A stretch of DNA of 15,056 nt, taken from positions 1-15,056 of the forward strand of contig JAFAWZ010000285.1 in NCBI GenBank assembly GCA_019241495.1. Direction: 5' to 3'. The notes beneath the pieces were generated by a model, which saw only the letters and a program-made list of their open reading frames with translations, searched no databases and was not told the origin of the DNA. This stretch comes from Acidimicrobiales bacterium. Its GTDB lineage: Bacteria > Actinomycetota > Acidimicrobiia > Acidimicrobiales > Palsa-688. Below are positions 1 through 8,547 of this stretch, piece by piece; the stretch's first letter is position 1, and the number at the start of each line of letters is the position of its first letter. The position numbers and the translations under genes are program-made.

Positions 1-1153
1 ACAGGCCCGTCTGTTCCGGAGTCCGAAACGTCTCCCCCGCCGGCCAGATCGCCTCATGGGCCTCTTGGGCGTTCTTCACCTTCTTGTCGTAGCGGCGGGG
101 CCGGGCCGGGAGGTATTCATCGCCGTACAGGGAGCGAGCCTGGGCCCGGGCAGCGGACAACGCCTCCTCCGACAGGGTGGTCGAGTCGGTGCGCATGTAG
201 GTGATGTGGCCCGCCTCGTAGAGGTCCTGGGCTACCCGCATGGTCCGCGCCGCCGAGAAGCGAAGCTTGCGCCCCGCCTCTTGCTGCAGTGTGGATGTCA
301 TGAACGGCGGATGGGGGGTGCGGCGCCACGGCTTCTCCTCGACGGAGCGCACCTTGAACTCGGCATGCTCCAGCCGGGCGGCCAGCCCGGTCGCGGTCGC
401 CTCGTCGAGCAGGACGGCGTCGGACCGGGTGAGCGCGGCGTTCTCGTCGAAGTCCCGGCCAGTCGCGACCCGATTGCCCCTCAGCTCGACCAGGGTGGCG
501 CCGAATGGCTGGGCATCCCGGGAGAACCGTCCCGCGATGTCCCAGAACGACGCCGCCGTGAAGCGCATACGCGCCCGCTCGCGCTCGACCAGCAGCCGGG
601 TGGCCACGGACTGGACCCGCCCGGCGGACAGGGCGGGCATGACCTTTTTCCACAAGACCGGGCTGACCTCGTAGCCGTAGAGGCGGTCGAGGATGCGACG
701 GGTCTCCTGGGCGTCGACCAGCCGCCGGTCCAGGTCCCGCCACTCCCGCACCGCTCGCTCGATGGCTGGTTTGGTGATCTCGTGGAAGACCATCCGCTTG
801 ACGGGGATGCGGGGGGCCAGCACCTCGAGAAGGTGCCATGCGATGGACTCGCCCTCGCGGTCCTCGTCAGTGGCGAGGTACAGCTCGCTGGCGTCTTTGA
901 TCAGGTCCTTCAGCTTGCGGACCTGGTCCTTCTTCTCGCGCGCCACGACATAGAGGGGCTTGAAGTCGTTGTCCACGTCCACGCCCAAGCGAGACCAGGC
1001 CTCGGACTTGTACGCCGACGGCACATCGGCGGCGTTGCGGGGCAGGTCGCGGATGTGCCCGATGGAGGACTCGACGTGGTAATCGGAGCCCAGGAACCGG
1101 GCGATGGTCTTGGCCTTGGCCGGGGACTCGACGATGACTAGGGGCTTGGGCAT
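1..1153 (-). CDS. topA: DNA topoisomerase I, N-terminal part (runs off left edge)
   Basis: Type IA topoisomerase, which relaxes negative supercoils through a 5'-phosphotyrosyl intermediate. The ATG at 1153-1151 opens a frame of 384 codons with no stop before the window edge, so the C-terminal part and any zinc or basic tail lie outside. The TOPRIM domain is clear: MPKPLVIVESPAKAKTI with Glu9, and ATDEDREGE with Asp96, Asp98 and Glu100. The catalytic segment HITYMRTDST puts the nucleophile at Tyr319, followed by Arg321. The later motif NAQEAHEAI is followed by Trp370, where the family normally has Arg (HEAIRP); the codon is TGG, one transition from CGG. The start gives the canonical MPKPLVIVES beginning. 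An upstream GAGGA is only 3 nt from the ATG, so it is a poor Shine-Dalgarno. The gene follows hppA after a 108-bp gap on the same strand, as I recall from Streptomyces. Identification is near certain. Confidence 0.96.
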   Translation of the reverse strand, partial: MPKPLVIVESPAKAKTIARFLGSDYHVESSIGHIRDLPRNAADVPSAYKSEAWSRLGVDVDNDFKPLYVVAREKKDQVRKLKDLIKDASELYLATDEDREGESIAWHLLEVLAPRIPVKRMVFHEITKPAIERAVREWRDLDRRLVDAQETRRILDRLYGYEVSPVLWKKVMPALSAGRVQSVATRLLVERERARMRFTAASFWDIAGRFSRDAQPFGATLVELRGNRVATGRDFDENAALTRSDAVLLDEATATGLAARLEHAEFKVRSVEEKPWRRTPHPPFMTSTLQQEAGRKLRFSAARTMRVAQDLYEAGHITYMRTDSTTLSEEALSAARAQARSLYGDEYLPARPRRYDKKVKNAQEAHEAIWPAGETFRTPEQTGL

Positions 1154-1218
1154 GGGTCCTCAATCGATCGAGGAGGAGACTGGCAGTGCAGAGACCGCAC
1201 AGGGTATAGCGGTCGAGG

Positions 1219-1255
1219 GCCGAGCCATGACGGCCCGGCCCTTTCTCGGCTCGGC
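1219..1255 (-). terminator. Candidate terminator hairpin after hppA
   Basis: An 8-bp perfect inverted repeat (GCCGAGCC at 1219-1226, GGCTCGGC at 1248-1255) encloses a 21-nt GC-rich loop and starts 6 nt beyond the hppA stop codon. There is no T-run after it in the hppA direction, so it is not a canonical intrinsic terminator. It may instead stabilise the hppA 3' end or act with Rho. The rest of the 1154-1261 gap must hold any topA promoter, but I see no convincing -35/-10 pair there. Confidence 0.35.
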
Positions 1256-1261
1256 AGGCGC

Positions 1262-3584
<2,323 letters not shown>

Positions 3585-3613
<29 letters not shown>

Positions 3614-4421
3614 CTCCAGTCGGTTCCTTTCTCTGTATCTCTGTTCTGGGGGTCTGGGTTCTGGGGGTCTGGATTCTTGGGGTCTGGGTTCTGGGGGTTC
3701 CCGCTTTTTGGCCCTTGCGTTGGAGCACGGCGCCGGGCACGAGGCGCCGCACGAGAATCTGGCGGGCCACCTTCTCGCCGAGGGTGCGGTCGTGCCCGTC
3801 GACGGTGACCACGAGCGGCCCGTCGAAGGGATGCTTCTCCTTGACCTCGACCTCCACTCCGGGCCGGACGCCCAGCTCGTCGAGGAACATGGCCACATCC
3901 GGATCGGTGGAACCGGGCAGCGCCACCACGGCCCGGTCGCCGGCCTGGAGGTCGTAGAGGGGAGGCATCTTCGGCAGGTTGTCGCTGCCCGTGCCCGGGA
4001 TCGGGAAACCGTGTGGGCACGTGGCGGGGCGGTCCAAGGCGACGTACAGCCGGTCCTCGACCTCCTGGGGCAGCTGGTGTTCGAAGATCGGTGCCAGCCG
4101 GTCCGCCTCCGCCCAGCTGTAGCCGAGCATGTCGGCCAGGAAACGCTCCACGATGCGGTGGCGCCGCACCACGCTCATGGCCCGGCGCCTACCGGTATCG
4201 GTGAGAGCCACCCCATGGTACGGGGTGTGCACGGCCAGGCCCCGATCGGCCAGCTTCTTCACCGTCGCGGTCATGGTCCCCGGCGTGACGTTCAGCGACG
4301 CGGCGAGATCACCCGTGCGGGCCCCCGCCTCTGATTCGGCTTGGGCCGACTGGGCTCGGGAGGTGATCCGCCAGATTGCCTTCAGCGTCTCGCGCTCAGA
4401 CTTCGTAAGGGCCGCGTCCAT
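3585..4421 (-). CDS. DtxR-family metal-dependent repressor with repetitive C-terminal tail
   Basis: Putative metal-sensing repressor of 278 residues. An N-terminal winged helix (about 10-75, with NVTPGTMTATVKKLADRGL) is followed by the dimerisation and metal domain (about 80-143, ending TCPHGFPIPG) and a FeoA/SH3-like domain (about 153-232). By my eye alignment to DtxR and MntR the ligand positions are Glu11, His88, Glu92, Asp107, Glu114 and His115. Pro111 stands where DtxR has Cys102, so the metal site is not that of classical DtxR or MntR. Family members usually end near residue 230. This one continues for about 45 residues of TPRTQ-type repeats encoded by a 15-bp tandem array, and its stop lies inside the hppA start region. 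The ATG at 4421 gives the expected N-terminus, but no Shine-Dalgarno is visible. A candidate promoter with a dyad operator lies just upstream, so autoregulation is likely. The metal sensed cannot be stated. Confidence 0.9.
3644..3700 (-). repeat. 15-bp in-frame tandem repeat in the DtxR gene 3' end
   Basis: On the plus strand the unit TTCTGGGGGTCTGGG occurs at 3644-3658, again at 3659-3673 with one change, at 3674-3688 with one change, and as a partial unit from 3689. As 15 bp is five codons, it encodes repeated TPRTQ/TPRIQ pentapeptides in the DtxR-family protein, and copy-number change would alter length without shifting frame. The plus strand carries closely spaced G-runs of 3 to 5 and could fold as a G-quadruplex; it is the template strand for these genes. 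The array ends about 30 bp before the hppA start. Confidence 0.9.
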
Positions 4422-4437
4422 GGATTTCGCGGGGCTG

Positions 4438-4467
4438 ACGCTACTTTTTGGCTTAACTAAAAGTCAA
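4438..4467 (-). promoter_or_regulatory. Candidate promoter and operator of the DtxR-family gene
   Basis: On the minus strand TTGACT (4467-4462) and TAGCGT (4443-4438, matching actinobacterial TANNNT) are separated by 18 bp. This would place the transcript start about 10 nt before the ATG at 4421. The spacer is unusually AT-rich for this genome and contains an imperfect dyad, CTTTTTGGCTTAACTAAAAG (4444-4463), with perfect CTTTT/AAAAG arms and partial symmetry inside. A dyad between -35 and -10 is where DtxR-family repressors often bind. It is only loosely like the IdeR/DtxR box (TTAGGTTAG-type halves). Inference from position and composition only. Confidence 0.42.
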
Positions 4468-4489
4468 GCGTGAGAGTGCCTCACGCGTC

Positions 4490-4981
4490 CTACTCCTCGT
4501 CGGCGATGACCACCCGGACGATCTCCGACGTCTTGTCCCCCTCCTCCACCGCCGGCCCGCCGAACAACGTCATCCACACCTTGGTTCCCTCGGCCCCCGA
4601 CTCGAAACGGACGTCGTCGACCAGCGAGCGGATGAGGGGGATGCCGAGGCCGCGCTCGAAGTTCAGCCGATCGGGGTCGGTGACGGGGGGATGCTCCGGC
4701 AGCACGTCGGGGTCGAATCCGGCCCCGAAGTCGGCAATGCACACCTCGAAGCGTTCAGGGGCCTCCCAGCAGCTCACGACTACCGGCTGGATGGTACCGG
4801 TCGCGTGGTTGGCCTCGATGGCGTTGGTGCACGCTTCCGATACGGCCAGCTTCAGATCATCGATGCGTTCGTCAGCCAGAGTGCGCCGGGCTGTGGCCAA
4901 AGATGACACGACCAGCCGGACCATCGCGATGTACTCGGGCCGCGAGGGAACCGACAGCTCCAGAGACCGTTCGAGGGCCAT
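4490..4981 (-). CDS. HATPase-type anti-sigma factor (RsbW/SpoIIAB-like), bldG partner
   Basis: Cytosolic serine-kinase-type anti-sigma factor: it would bind a sigma factor and phosphorylate the STAS antagonist encoded just upstream. From the ATG at 4981 it has 163 residues. The GHKL ATP fold is visible: N-box LAVSEACTNAIEAN with Glu49 and Asn53, G1 box DFGAGFD (84-90), G2 box ERGLGIPLI (109-117) and EGTKVWM (131-137). A charged tail of about 20 residues ends in ADEE. The frame is open back to a TTG at 5020, which would overlap bldG by 23 bp. I prefer ATG 4981 because it places the conserved LSVPSRPEY segment at the usual distance from the start; its only SD-like sequence is a distant GAGG. 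The gene corresponds in position to SCO3548, next to Streptomyces bldG. No sigma factor gene is in the window. Confidence 0.88.
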   Translation of the reverse strand: MALERSLELSVPSRPEYIAMVRLVVSSLATARRTLADERIDDLKLAVSEACTNAIEANHATGTIQPVVVSCWEAPERFEVCIADFGAGFDPDVLPEHPPVTDPDRLNFERGLGIPLIRSLVDDVRFESGAEGTKVWMTLFGGPAVEEGDKTSEIVRVVIADEE

Positions 4982-4997
4982 GGCGCCCGAGACCGCC

Positions 4998-5336
4998 TCA
5001 GCCGGCAGTTGCTTCGTCAACCGAACCGCTGATACGGAAGACCGTCGTCAGCCCGGTGATCTCGAACACCTTCAATATGCGCGGCTGGGTGCATACCAGC
5101 ATCAGGTCTCCATCGTGGCTGCGCAGCCGTTTGAGACCACCCACGAGCACACCCAGGCCAGTTGAGTCCAGGAAGTCGACACCGTCCAAGTCGGCGACGA
5201 TCTGCCTGTGGCCTTCGCTGACCAGCTCCACGAGCTTCTCTCGTAGGCGTGGGGCGCTGTAGACGTCAACTTCGCCCTTGACGGCCAAGACGGTGTAGGG
5301 GGTTCGGCTGTCGTCCACGTGCAAGCCGAGCTCCAT
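4998..5336 (-). CDS. bldG: BldG-like STAS anti-sigma factor antagonist
   Basis: Single-domain STAS protein of 112 residues, almost exactly the length I recall for Streptomyces BldG (113). It would bind the neighbouring anti-sigma kinase when unphosphorylated and so release a sigma factor. The phosphorylation loop DFLDSTGLGVLVGGLKR places the acceptor at Ser58. GEVDVYSAPRLREKLVELV and LVCTQPRILKVFEITGL also match BldG closely by eye. The ATG at 5336 has an excellent GGAGGAGGAG Shine-Dalgarno (5354-5345) 8 nt upstream, the strongest ribosome site in the window, which suggests high expression relative to the kinase. It is the first gene of a pair with the kinase, and the order bldG, kinase, hppA, topA matches the Streptomyces locus as I remember it, apart from the DtxR gene inserted here. 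Confidence 0.93.
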   Translation of the reverse strand: MELGLHVDDSRTPYTVLAVKGEVDVYSAPRLREKLVELVSEGHRQIVADLDGVDFLDSTGLGVLVGGLKRLRSHDGDLMLVCTQPRILKVFEITGLTTVFRISGSVDEATAG

Positions 5337-5429
5337 GTAAGCGTCTCCTCCTCCGGGTCGTCGATCCCTTCGACCTTACCCTTCAACAGCCCGCTGGGTC
5401 CCAACTGGGCTCCAGGCCAGACGAAAGGG
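5337..5429. other. Intergenic region upstream of bldG with a small dyad
   Basis: A gap of 93 bp between the hypothetical gene's stop and the bldG start. It holds the bldG ribosome site (5345-5354) and a small nested dyad: AGCCC (5388-5392) with GGGCT (5407-5411), enclosing TGGG T CCCA (5395-5403). This may be a weak terminator for the upstream gene or an operator. No T-run follows. Any bldG promoter must lie here, but I cannot place it confidently. Confidence 0.3.
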
Positions 5430-5969
5430 TTACATCCACGCTTGTGGATCGACGAGGAGCCGCTCCACGGATAGGACGGCTGCTGCCGCCCCCTCGACGG
5501 CGGCCCCATCGAGGAGCAGGTCCTGGAGCCGTGACTCGCCCTCGTGCCAGTCGGCGGCCACGTCGCGGGTGACTATGCGGAGCGTCCTCAGGGTGGAGCT
5601 GTCCGAGACGGGATCGGCGTCGTGTCGATGGCGTCGGTAGCTGGACCACAACCTCGGCAGGACCACCCGGTAGGCGCCCGCCAGCCGAGAGGGCGTGTCC
5701 TCGAGGGCCTGCAGGTTCTCCAAGGCGGCGGCAACACTCGCGGCGGGCGCCATACTGAGCTGATCGCGCTCCAGGTCGGCCAGCACGGGCAGCCGGTCGC
5801 GCCACTGCTCGGCGCGCCACGCGTGGTGGCGACTGTGGCGATCCAGCATCAGCTTGGTCCCGGCTTCGGCCGTGCTCGGCACCCAGGAGCCCAGCACCTC
5901 GAACAGCCGGCACTCGATCCAGTGGTGGGCGCCGGCCCGTCGGGCCGCCTCGTCGAGACTGGTGCTCAC
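5430..5969 (-). CDS. Hypothetical protein, helical, possibly ferritin-like
   Basis: I do not recognise this 179-residue protein. It looks soluble and mostly helical, without signal peptide or membrane segments. The first third (about residues 14-60) is rich in possible metal ligands: HHWIECRLFEVLGSW, then LMLDRHSRHHAWRAEQW. This vaguely recalls ferritin-like helical bundles, with no strict ExxH pair that I can confirm. A conserved-looking WHEGESRLQDLLLDG segment lies near residue 140. The start is GTG at 5969, only 3 nt after the TetR stop codon, so the two genes are almost certainly co-transcribed and perhaps translationally coupled. Other frames here encode Arg/Gly-rich shadow products and were rejected. 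It may be a target or partner of the TetR regulator, but that is inference from adjacency. Confidence 0.75.
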   Translation of the reverse strand: MSTSLDEAARRAGAHHWIECRLFEVLGSWVPSTAEAGTKLMLDRHSRHHAWRAEQWRDRLPVLADLERDQLSMAPAASVAAALENLQALEDTPSRLAGAYRVVLPRLWSSYRRHRHDADPVSDSSTLRTLRIVTRDVAADWHEGESRLQDLLLDGAAVEGAAAAVLSVERLLVDPQAWM

Positions 5970-5972
5970 CGC

Positions 5973-6626
5973 TCACTCACGTGGAGCCAGGCCCAGATAG
6001 ACGAGCTCGAGCATCCGCTCGTAGACCACGTCGACATCTCCGAATGGGAAGCCCGGCTTGGCGATGAGGAGCGAGACCATGCCGTGGATCATCATCCACA
6101 ACAGCTCCGCCGCCTTGGCCGGATCGCCCGGCACGCAGATCGAGCCCGTCTCGACTGCCGAGATGAGCTCGCCGGCTACAGCGTCCAGCCCGGCCGTGTC
6201 GGCCATCCTCTCATCGATGAACCGGTCCGGGGTGAGATCGGCCCGGCTCATCATGAGGATCCGGTAATGCTCGGGGTTGCGCAGACCCCATTGGAGATAG
6301 GCGTGACCGCGCTTGAGGACCCGTTCCCACGGGTCGGATGCGCCGGCCGCCGCCTGCTCCATGGCCTGGTCCAGCTTGACGGCCTGGCGCTCGCACACTG
6401 CGAAGACCAACTCCGTGCGATCCGCGAAATGGAGATAGATGGACGGCGGGGTGACCCCCACGGCCGCGGCGATGGCCCGGATGGACAGCGCCGATTCGTC
6501 GTTCGTGTCGATGAGGATCCGCTCTGCCGCGACCAGGATGTCCTCCCGTAGCTGCTCCCCTTTGCCTCGCGGCGAGCGGGCCCGCCGGAGGGGGGCGACC
6601 TCTTGCACGGGCGTCACGGCGGCCAT
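5973..6626 (-). CDS. TetR-family transcriptional regulator (WHG-type C-terminus)
   Basis: DNA-binding regulator of 217 residues. The N-terminal helix-turn-helix spans about 27-75, with LSIRAIAAAVGVTPPSIYLHFADRTEL as the typical TetR signature. The ligand-binding half contains LLWMMIHGMVSLLI near residues 180-195, the segment that characterises the WHG-type C-terminal family. The ligand is unknown. The ATG at 6626 leaves a basic 25-residue leader before the HTH; no Shine-Dalgarno is evident, so a slightly different start (for example GTG three codons later) is possible. It lies 46 bp downstream of nadE on the same strand and 3 nt upstream of the hypothetical gene. The gap with nadE contains GGTAACCGG-like sequence at the start codon that could be part of an operator, but this is weak. 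Confidence 0.92.
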   Translation of the reverse strand: MAAVTPVQEVAPLRRARSPRGKGEQLREDILVAAERILIDTNDESALSIRAIAAAVGVTPPSIYLHFADRTELVFAVCERQAVKLDQAMEQAAAGASDPWERVLKRGHAYLQWGLRNPEHYRILMMSRADLTPDRFIDERMADTAGLDAVAGELISAVETGSICVPGDPAKAAELLWMMIHGMVSLLIAKPGFPFGDVDVVYERMLELVYLGLAPRE

Positions 6627-6672
6627 GGTAACCGGCCAGGTGCACGCCGCCCCGGCCCCGGGCCGGCCAACC

Positions 6673-8418
6673 TCAGCGGTAACGGTTGGTTATCGGGACC
6701 CGGCGGTCCCGCCCGAATGCCTTGGAGGTGACCCTCACCCCGGGCGGAGTCTGGCGTCGCTTGTACTCGGCCAGGTCGACCAGGCGAACGACCTGGCGGA
6801 CGAGGTCCCCGTCGAATCCGAGATCGACCAGCTCATTGGCCGTCAGGTCGTCTTCGATGTAGGCGAGGAGGACGGGATCGAGGACTTCGTAAGGCGGCAG
6901 GGACTGGTCGTCGCGCTGGTCCGGGCGCAGCTCGGCCGATGGTGGCTTGGTCAGCACGTCCAAGGGGATGACAGGGGAACGACCATTGGAGGGTTGCGAG
7001 TTCCGCCAGCGGGCCAACCGGTAGACCATTGTCTTGGCCACGTCCTTGATGACCGCGAAGCCTCCCGCCGTGTCGCCATAGAGAGTGGAGTACCCGACTG
7101 CCGCCTCGCTCTTGTTACCGGTGGTCAGCACCAACCAGCCGAGCTTGTTCGACAGGGCCATGAGCGTCACCCCCCGGATCCGGCTCTGGAGGTTCTCCTC
7201 TGTCAGGTCCGGTGCCATGCTATCGAACTCCGGCGCAAGCAGCTCGAGCAGGGCCCGGTGGGGTCCCTCGATAGGGATCTGCCGAAGGTCGAGGCCCAGG
7301 TTGGCCGCCAGCGCGGACGCGTCAGTTACCGATCCCTCACTCGAGTACCGCGACGGCATGGCCACCCCGTGCACGTGCTCGGCTCCGAGGGCATCCGCGG
7401 CGATCACCGCGACGAGCGATGAATCGATCCCGCCGGACAGCCCGATGACCACATCGGTGAACCCGTTCTTGCGGACGTAATCACGGGTCCCGGTCACGAG
7501 GGCCTGGTAGATCTCCGCTTCTAGACCCAGGCGGGTCGAGATGGGCGGTTCCAGCCGGGGCCGAACCGAGGTTCCCGAAGCCGCTGCGGGGGAAAGGTCA
7601 CGGGGCGGGGTGACCTCGGCCACCGGCAAGGGTAGGGCACTCTGGTGCCCGCGCGGATCGAGCAGGCGTTTGCGGAACACGGGACGCACGTCGAGGTCGA
7701 ACACCGCCAGGTCCTCCTCGAACTGAGGCAACGATGCGATCAGGCGGCCTTCGGAGTCGAAGACCAGCGACGCCCCGTCGAAGGCCAGCTCGTCCTGACC
7801 ACCGACGCAATTGACATAGACAAGGCCGCAGCTGGCATCGGCCGCCCTCGTAGCCAGCATGCGTTCTCGCTCTTCGAGCCGGCCTAGGGAGTACGGCGAC
7901 GCGTTGATGTTGACGATGAGCTCGGCTCCAGCGGCTGCCTGGGCGGAGATCGGCCCGGTAGGGCTCCAGGCGTCCTCGCATATGGACACACCGACCCGGA
8001 CACCGGCGATCCCGAACAGCTGGGTGGCCCCCCGGCCCGGAGCGAAGTACCGCTGTTCGTCGAACACCCCGTAGTTGGGCAAGAGCTGCTTGTGGTAGAC
8101 GCCGCAGACCTCACCATGGGCGCATACGGCGGCCGCGTTGTAGAGGTCGAGCTGCTCGTCGACGAAGCCGATGACAGCAACGCAGTCGCCGGTCGCGGCA
8201 GCCAACTTGCTGAGCCCTGCCATGTTGTCGGCGACGAATCCCGGCTTGAGCAGAAGGTCCTCGGGCGGGTAACCGGTCAGCGCCAGCTCCGGAAACACCA
8301 CCAGGTCGGCTCCCGAATCAGCCGCCGCCGACACGGCCTTGCCGATGCATGCGGCGTTGCCATCAAGGTCGCCGACGATCGGATTGATCTGAGCCATGGC
8401 CACTCGCAACCGGGTCAC
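6673..8418 (-). CDS. nadE: Glutamine-dependent NAD+ synthetase
   Basis: Catalyses the last step of NAD synthesis: ATP-dependent amidation of nicotinate adenine dinucleotide using ammonia released from glutamine. The 581 residues form two domains. The N-terminal nitrilase-type glutaminase carries the Glu-Lys-Cys triad: Glu44 in FPELALTGYPPEDL, Lys110 in YHKQLLPNYGVFDE and Cys147 in VSICEDAW. The C-terminal synthetase has the PP-loop GLSGGIDSSLVA (SGGIDS at about 328-333) and TTGNKSE. The open frame extends upstream to 8757, but that part is arginine/glycine-rich and crosses glnE. The GTG at 8418 starts VTRLRVAMAQINP, which fits the family N-terminus (TTG 8409 and ATG 8397 are alternatives). 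A TANNNT -10 sits directly before it, suggesting a leaderless transcript. At 581 residues it matches the shorter bacterial two-domain form rather than the roughly 680-residue mycobacterial one. Confidence 0.96.
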   Translation of the reverse strand: MTRLRVAMAQINPIVGDLDGNAACIGKAVSAAADSGADLVVFPELALTGYPPEDLLLKPGFVADNMAGLSKLAAATGDCVAVIGFVDEQLDLYNAAAVCAHGEVCGVYHKQLLPNYGVFDEQRYFAPGRGATQLFGIAGVRVGVSICEDAWSPTGPISAQAAAGAELIVNINASPYSLGRLEERERMLATRAADASCGLVYVNCVGGQDELAFDGASLVFDSEGRLIASLPQFEEDLAVFDLDVRPVFRKRLLDPRGHQSALPLPVAEVTPPRDLSPAAASGTSVRPRLEPPISTRLGLEAEIYQALVTGTRDYVRKNGFTDVVIGLSGGIDSSLVAVIAADALGAEHVHGVAMPSRYSSEGSVTDASALAANLGLDLRQIPIEGPHRALLELLAPEFDSMAPDLTEENLQSRIRGVTLMALSNKLGWLVLTTGNKSEAAVGYSTLYGDTAGGFAVIKDVAKTMVYRLARWRNSQPSNGRSPVIPLDVLTKPPSAELRPDQRDDQSLPPYEVLDPVLLAYIEDDLTANELVDLGFDGDLVRQVVRLVDLAEYKRRQTPPGVRVTSKAFGRDRRVPITNRYR

Positions 8419-8425
8419 CGCTACG

Positions 8426-8454
8426 AGCGTAGATCCCGAGCCGCGAGTAACCAA
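8426..8454 (-). promoter_or_regulatory. Candidate leaderless promoter of nadE
   Basis: On the minus strand TTGGTT (8454-8449) and TACGCT (8431-8426, fits TANNNT) are separated by 17 bp. The -10 ends 7 nt before the GTG start at 8418, so transcription would begin at or next to the start codon. Leaderless genes with this geometry are common in Actinobacteria. No Shine-Dalgarno is present, which agrees. Inferred from sequence alone. Confidence 0.42.
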
Positions 8455-8471
8455 CCACCCTCGCCCTCTGA

Positions 8472-8519
8472 GAGGCTGTCGCAAAACGCGCGGGAGGGAG
8501 AAAGTTTTGCGACAGCCTC
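8472..8519. mobile_element. MITE-like perfect hairpin element, copy 1
   Basis: A 48-bp element with perfect 16-bp terminal inverted repeats GAGGCTGTCGCAAAAC (8472-8487 and the complement at 8504-8519) around a 16-nt centre. It is flanked by TGA on both sides (8469-8471 and 8520-8522), consistent with a 3-bp target duplication of the TNA type known from some IS5-family groups. It is far too small to encode a transposase. It sits between the divergent nadE and glnE starts and ends 28 bp before the glnE GTG, so it could lie in the glnE leader or promoter. A longer relative with the same ends and flanks lies at 11384-11482. Confidence 0.7.
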
Positions 8520-8547
8520 TGACGCCGACAGCGGCACACTGATCACT

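Noticed and set aside
3614..3898. N-terminal extension of hppA
   Set aside because: It is an out-of-frame reading of the DtxR gene and its repeat array, with low-complexity Pro/Arg/Glu and no relation to pyrophosphatase N-termini.
5376..5405. SigF/SigB-like promoter (GTTG and GGGTAA) before bldG
   Set aside because: GGGTAA at 5381-5376 is attractive for a sigma-controlled switch, but the spacer to GTTG is 20 nt, longer than the usual 15-17, and the -35 match is poor.
5383..5976. Alternative frame over the hypothetical gene (197 residues)
   Set aside because: Its composition is Arg/Gly/Pro-rich and patternless; the 179-residue frame has balanced composition and an exact junction with the TetR gene.
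6667..6689. CCAACC/GGTTGG hairpin at the end of nadE as a terminator
   Set aside because: It is only a 6-bp stem, contains the nadE stop codon, has no T-run and is likely to occur by chance.
8471..8520. Hairpin at 8471-8520 as an intrinsic terminator
   Set aside because: It lies between divergent starts, has no adjacent T-run, and its ends and TGA flanks recur at 11381-11485, which fits a mobile element better.
8092..8547. Upstream extension of the glnE reading frame (to 1073 residues)
   Set aside because: It is antisense to the nadE glutaminase domain and crosses the inverted repeat; family length and sequence fit the GTG at 8548.
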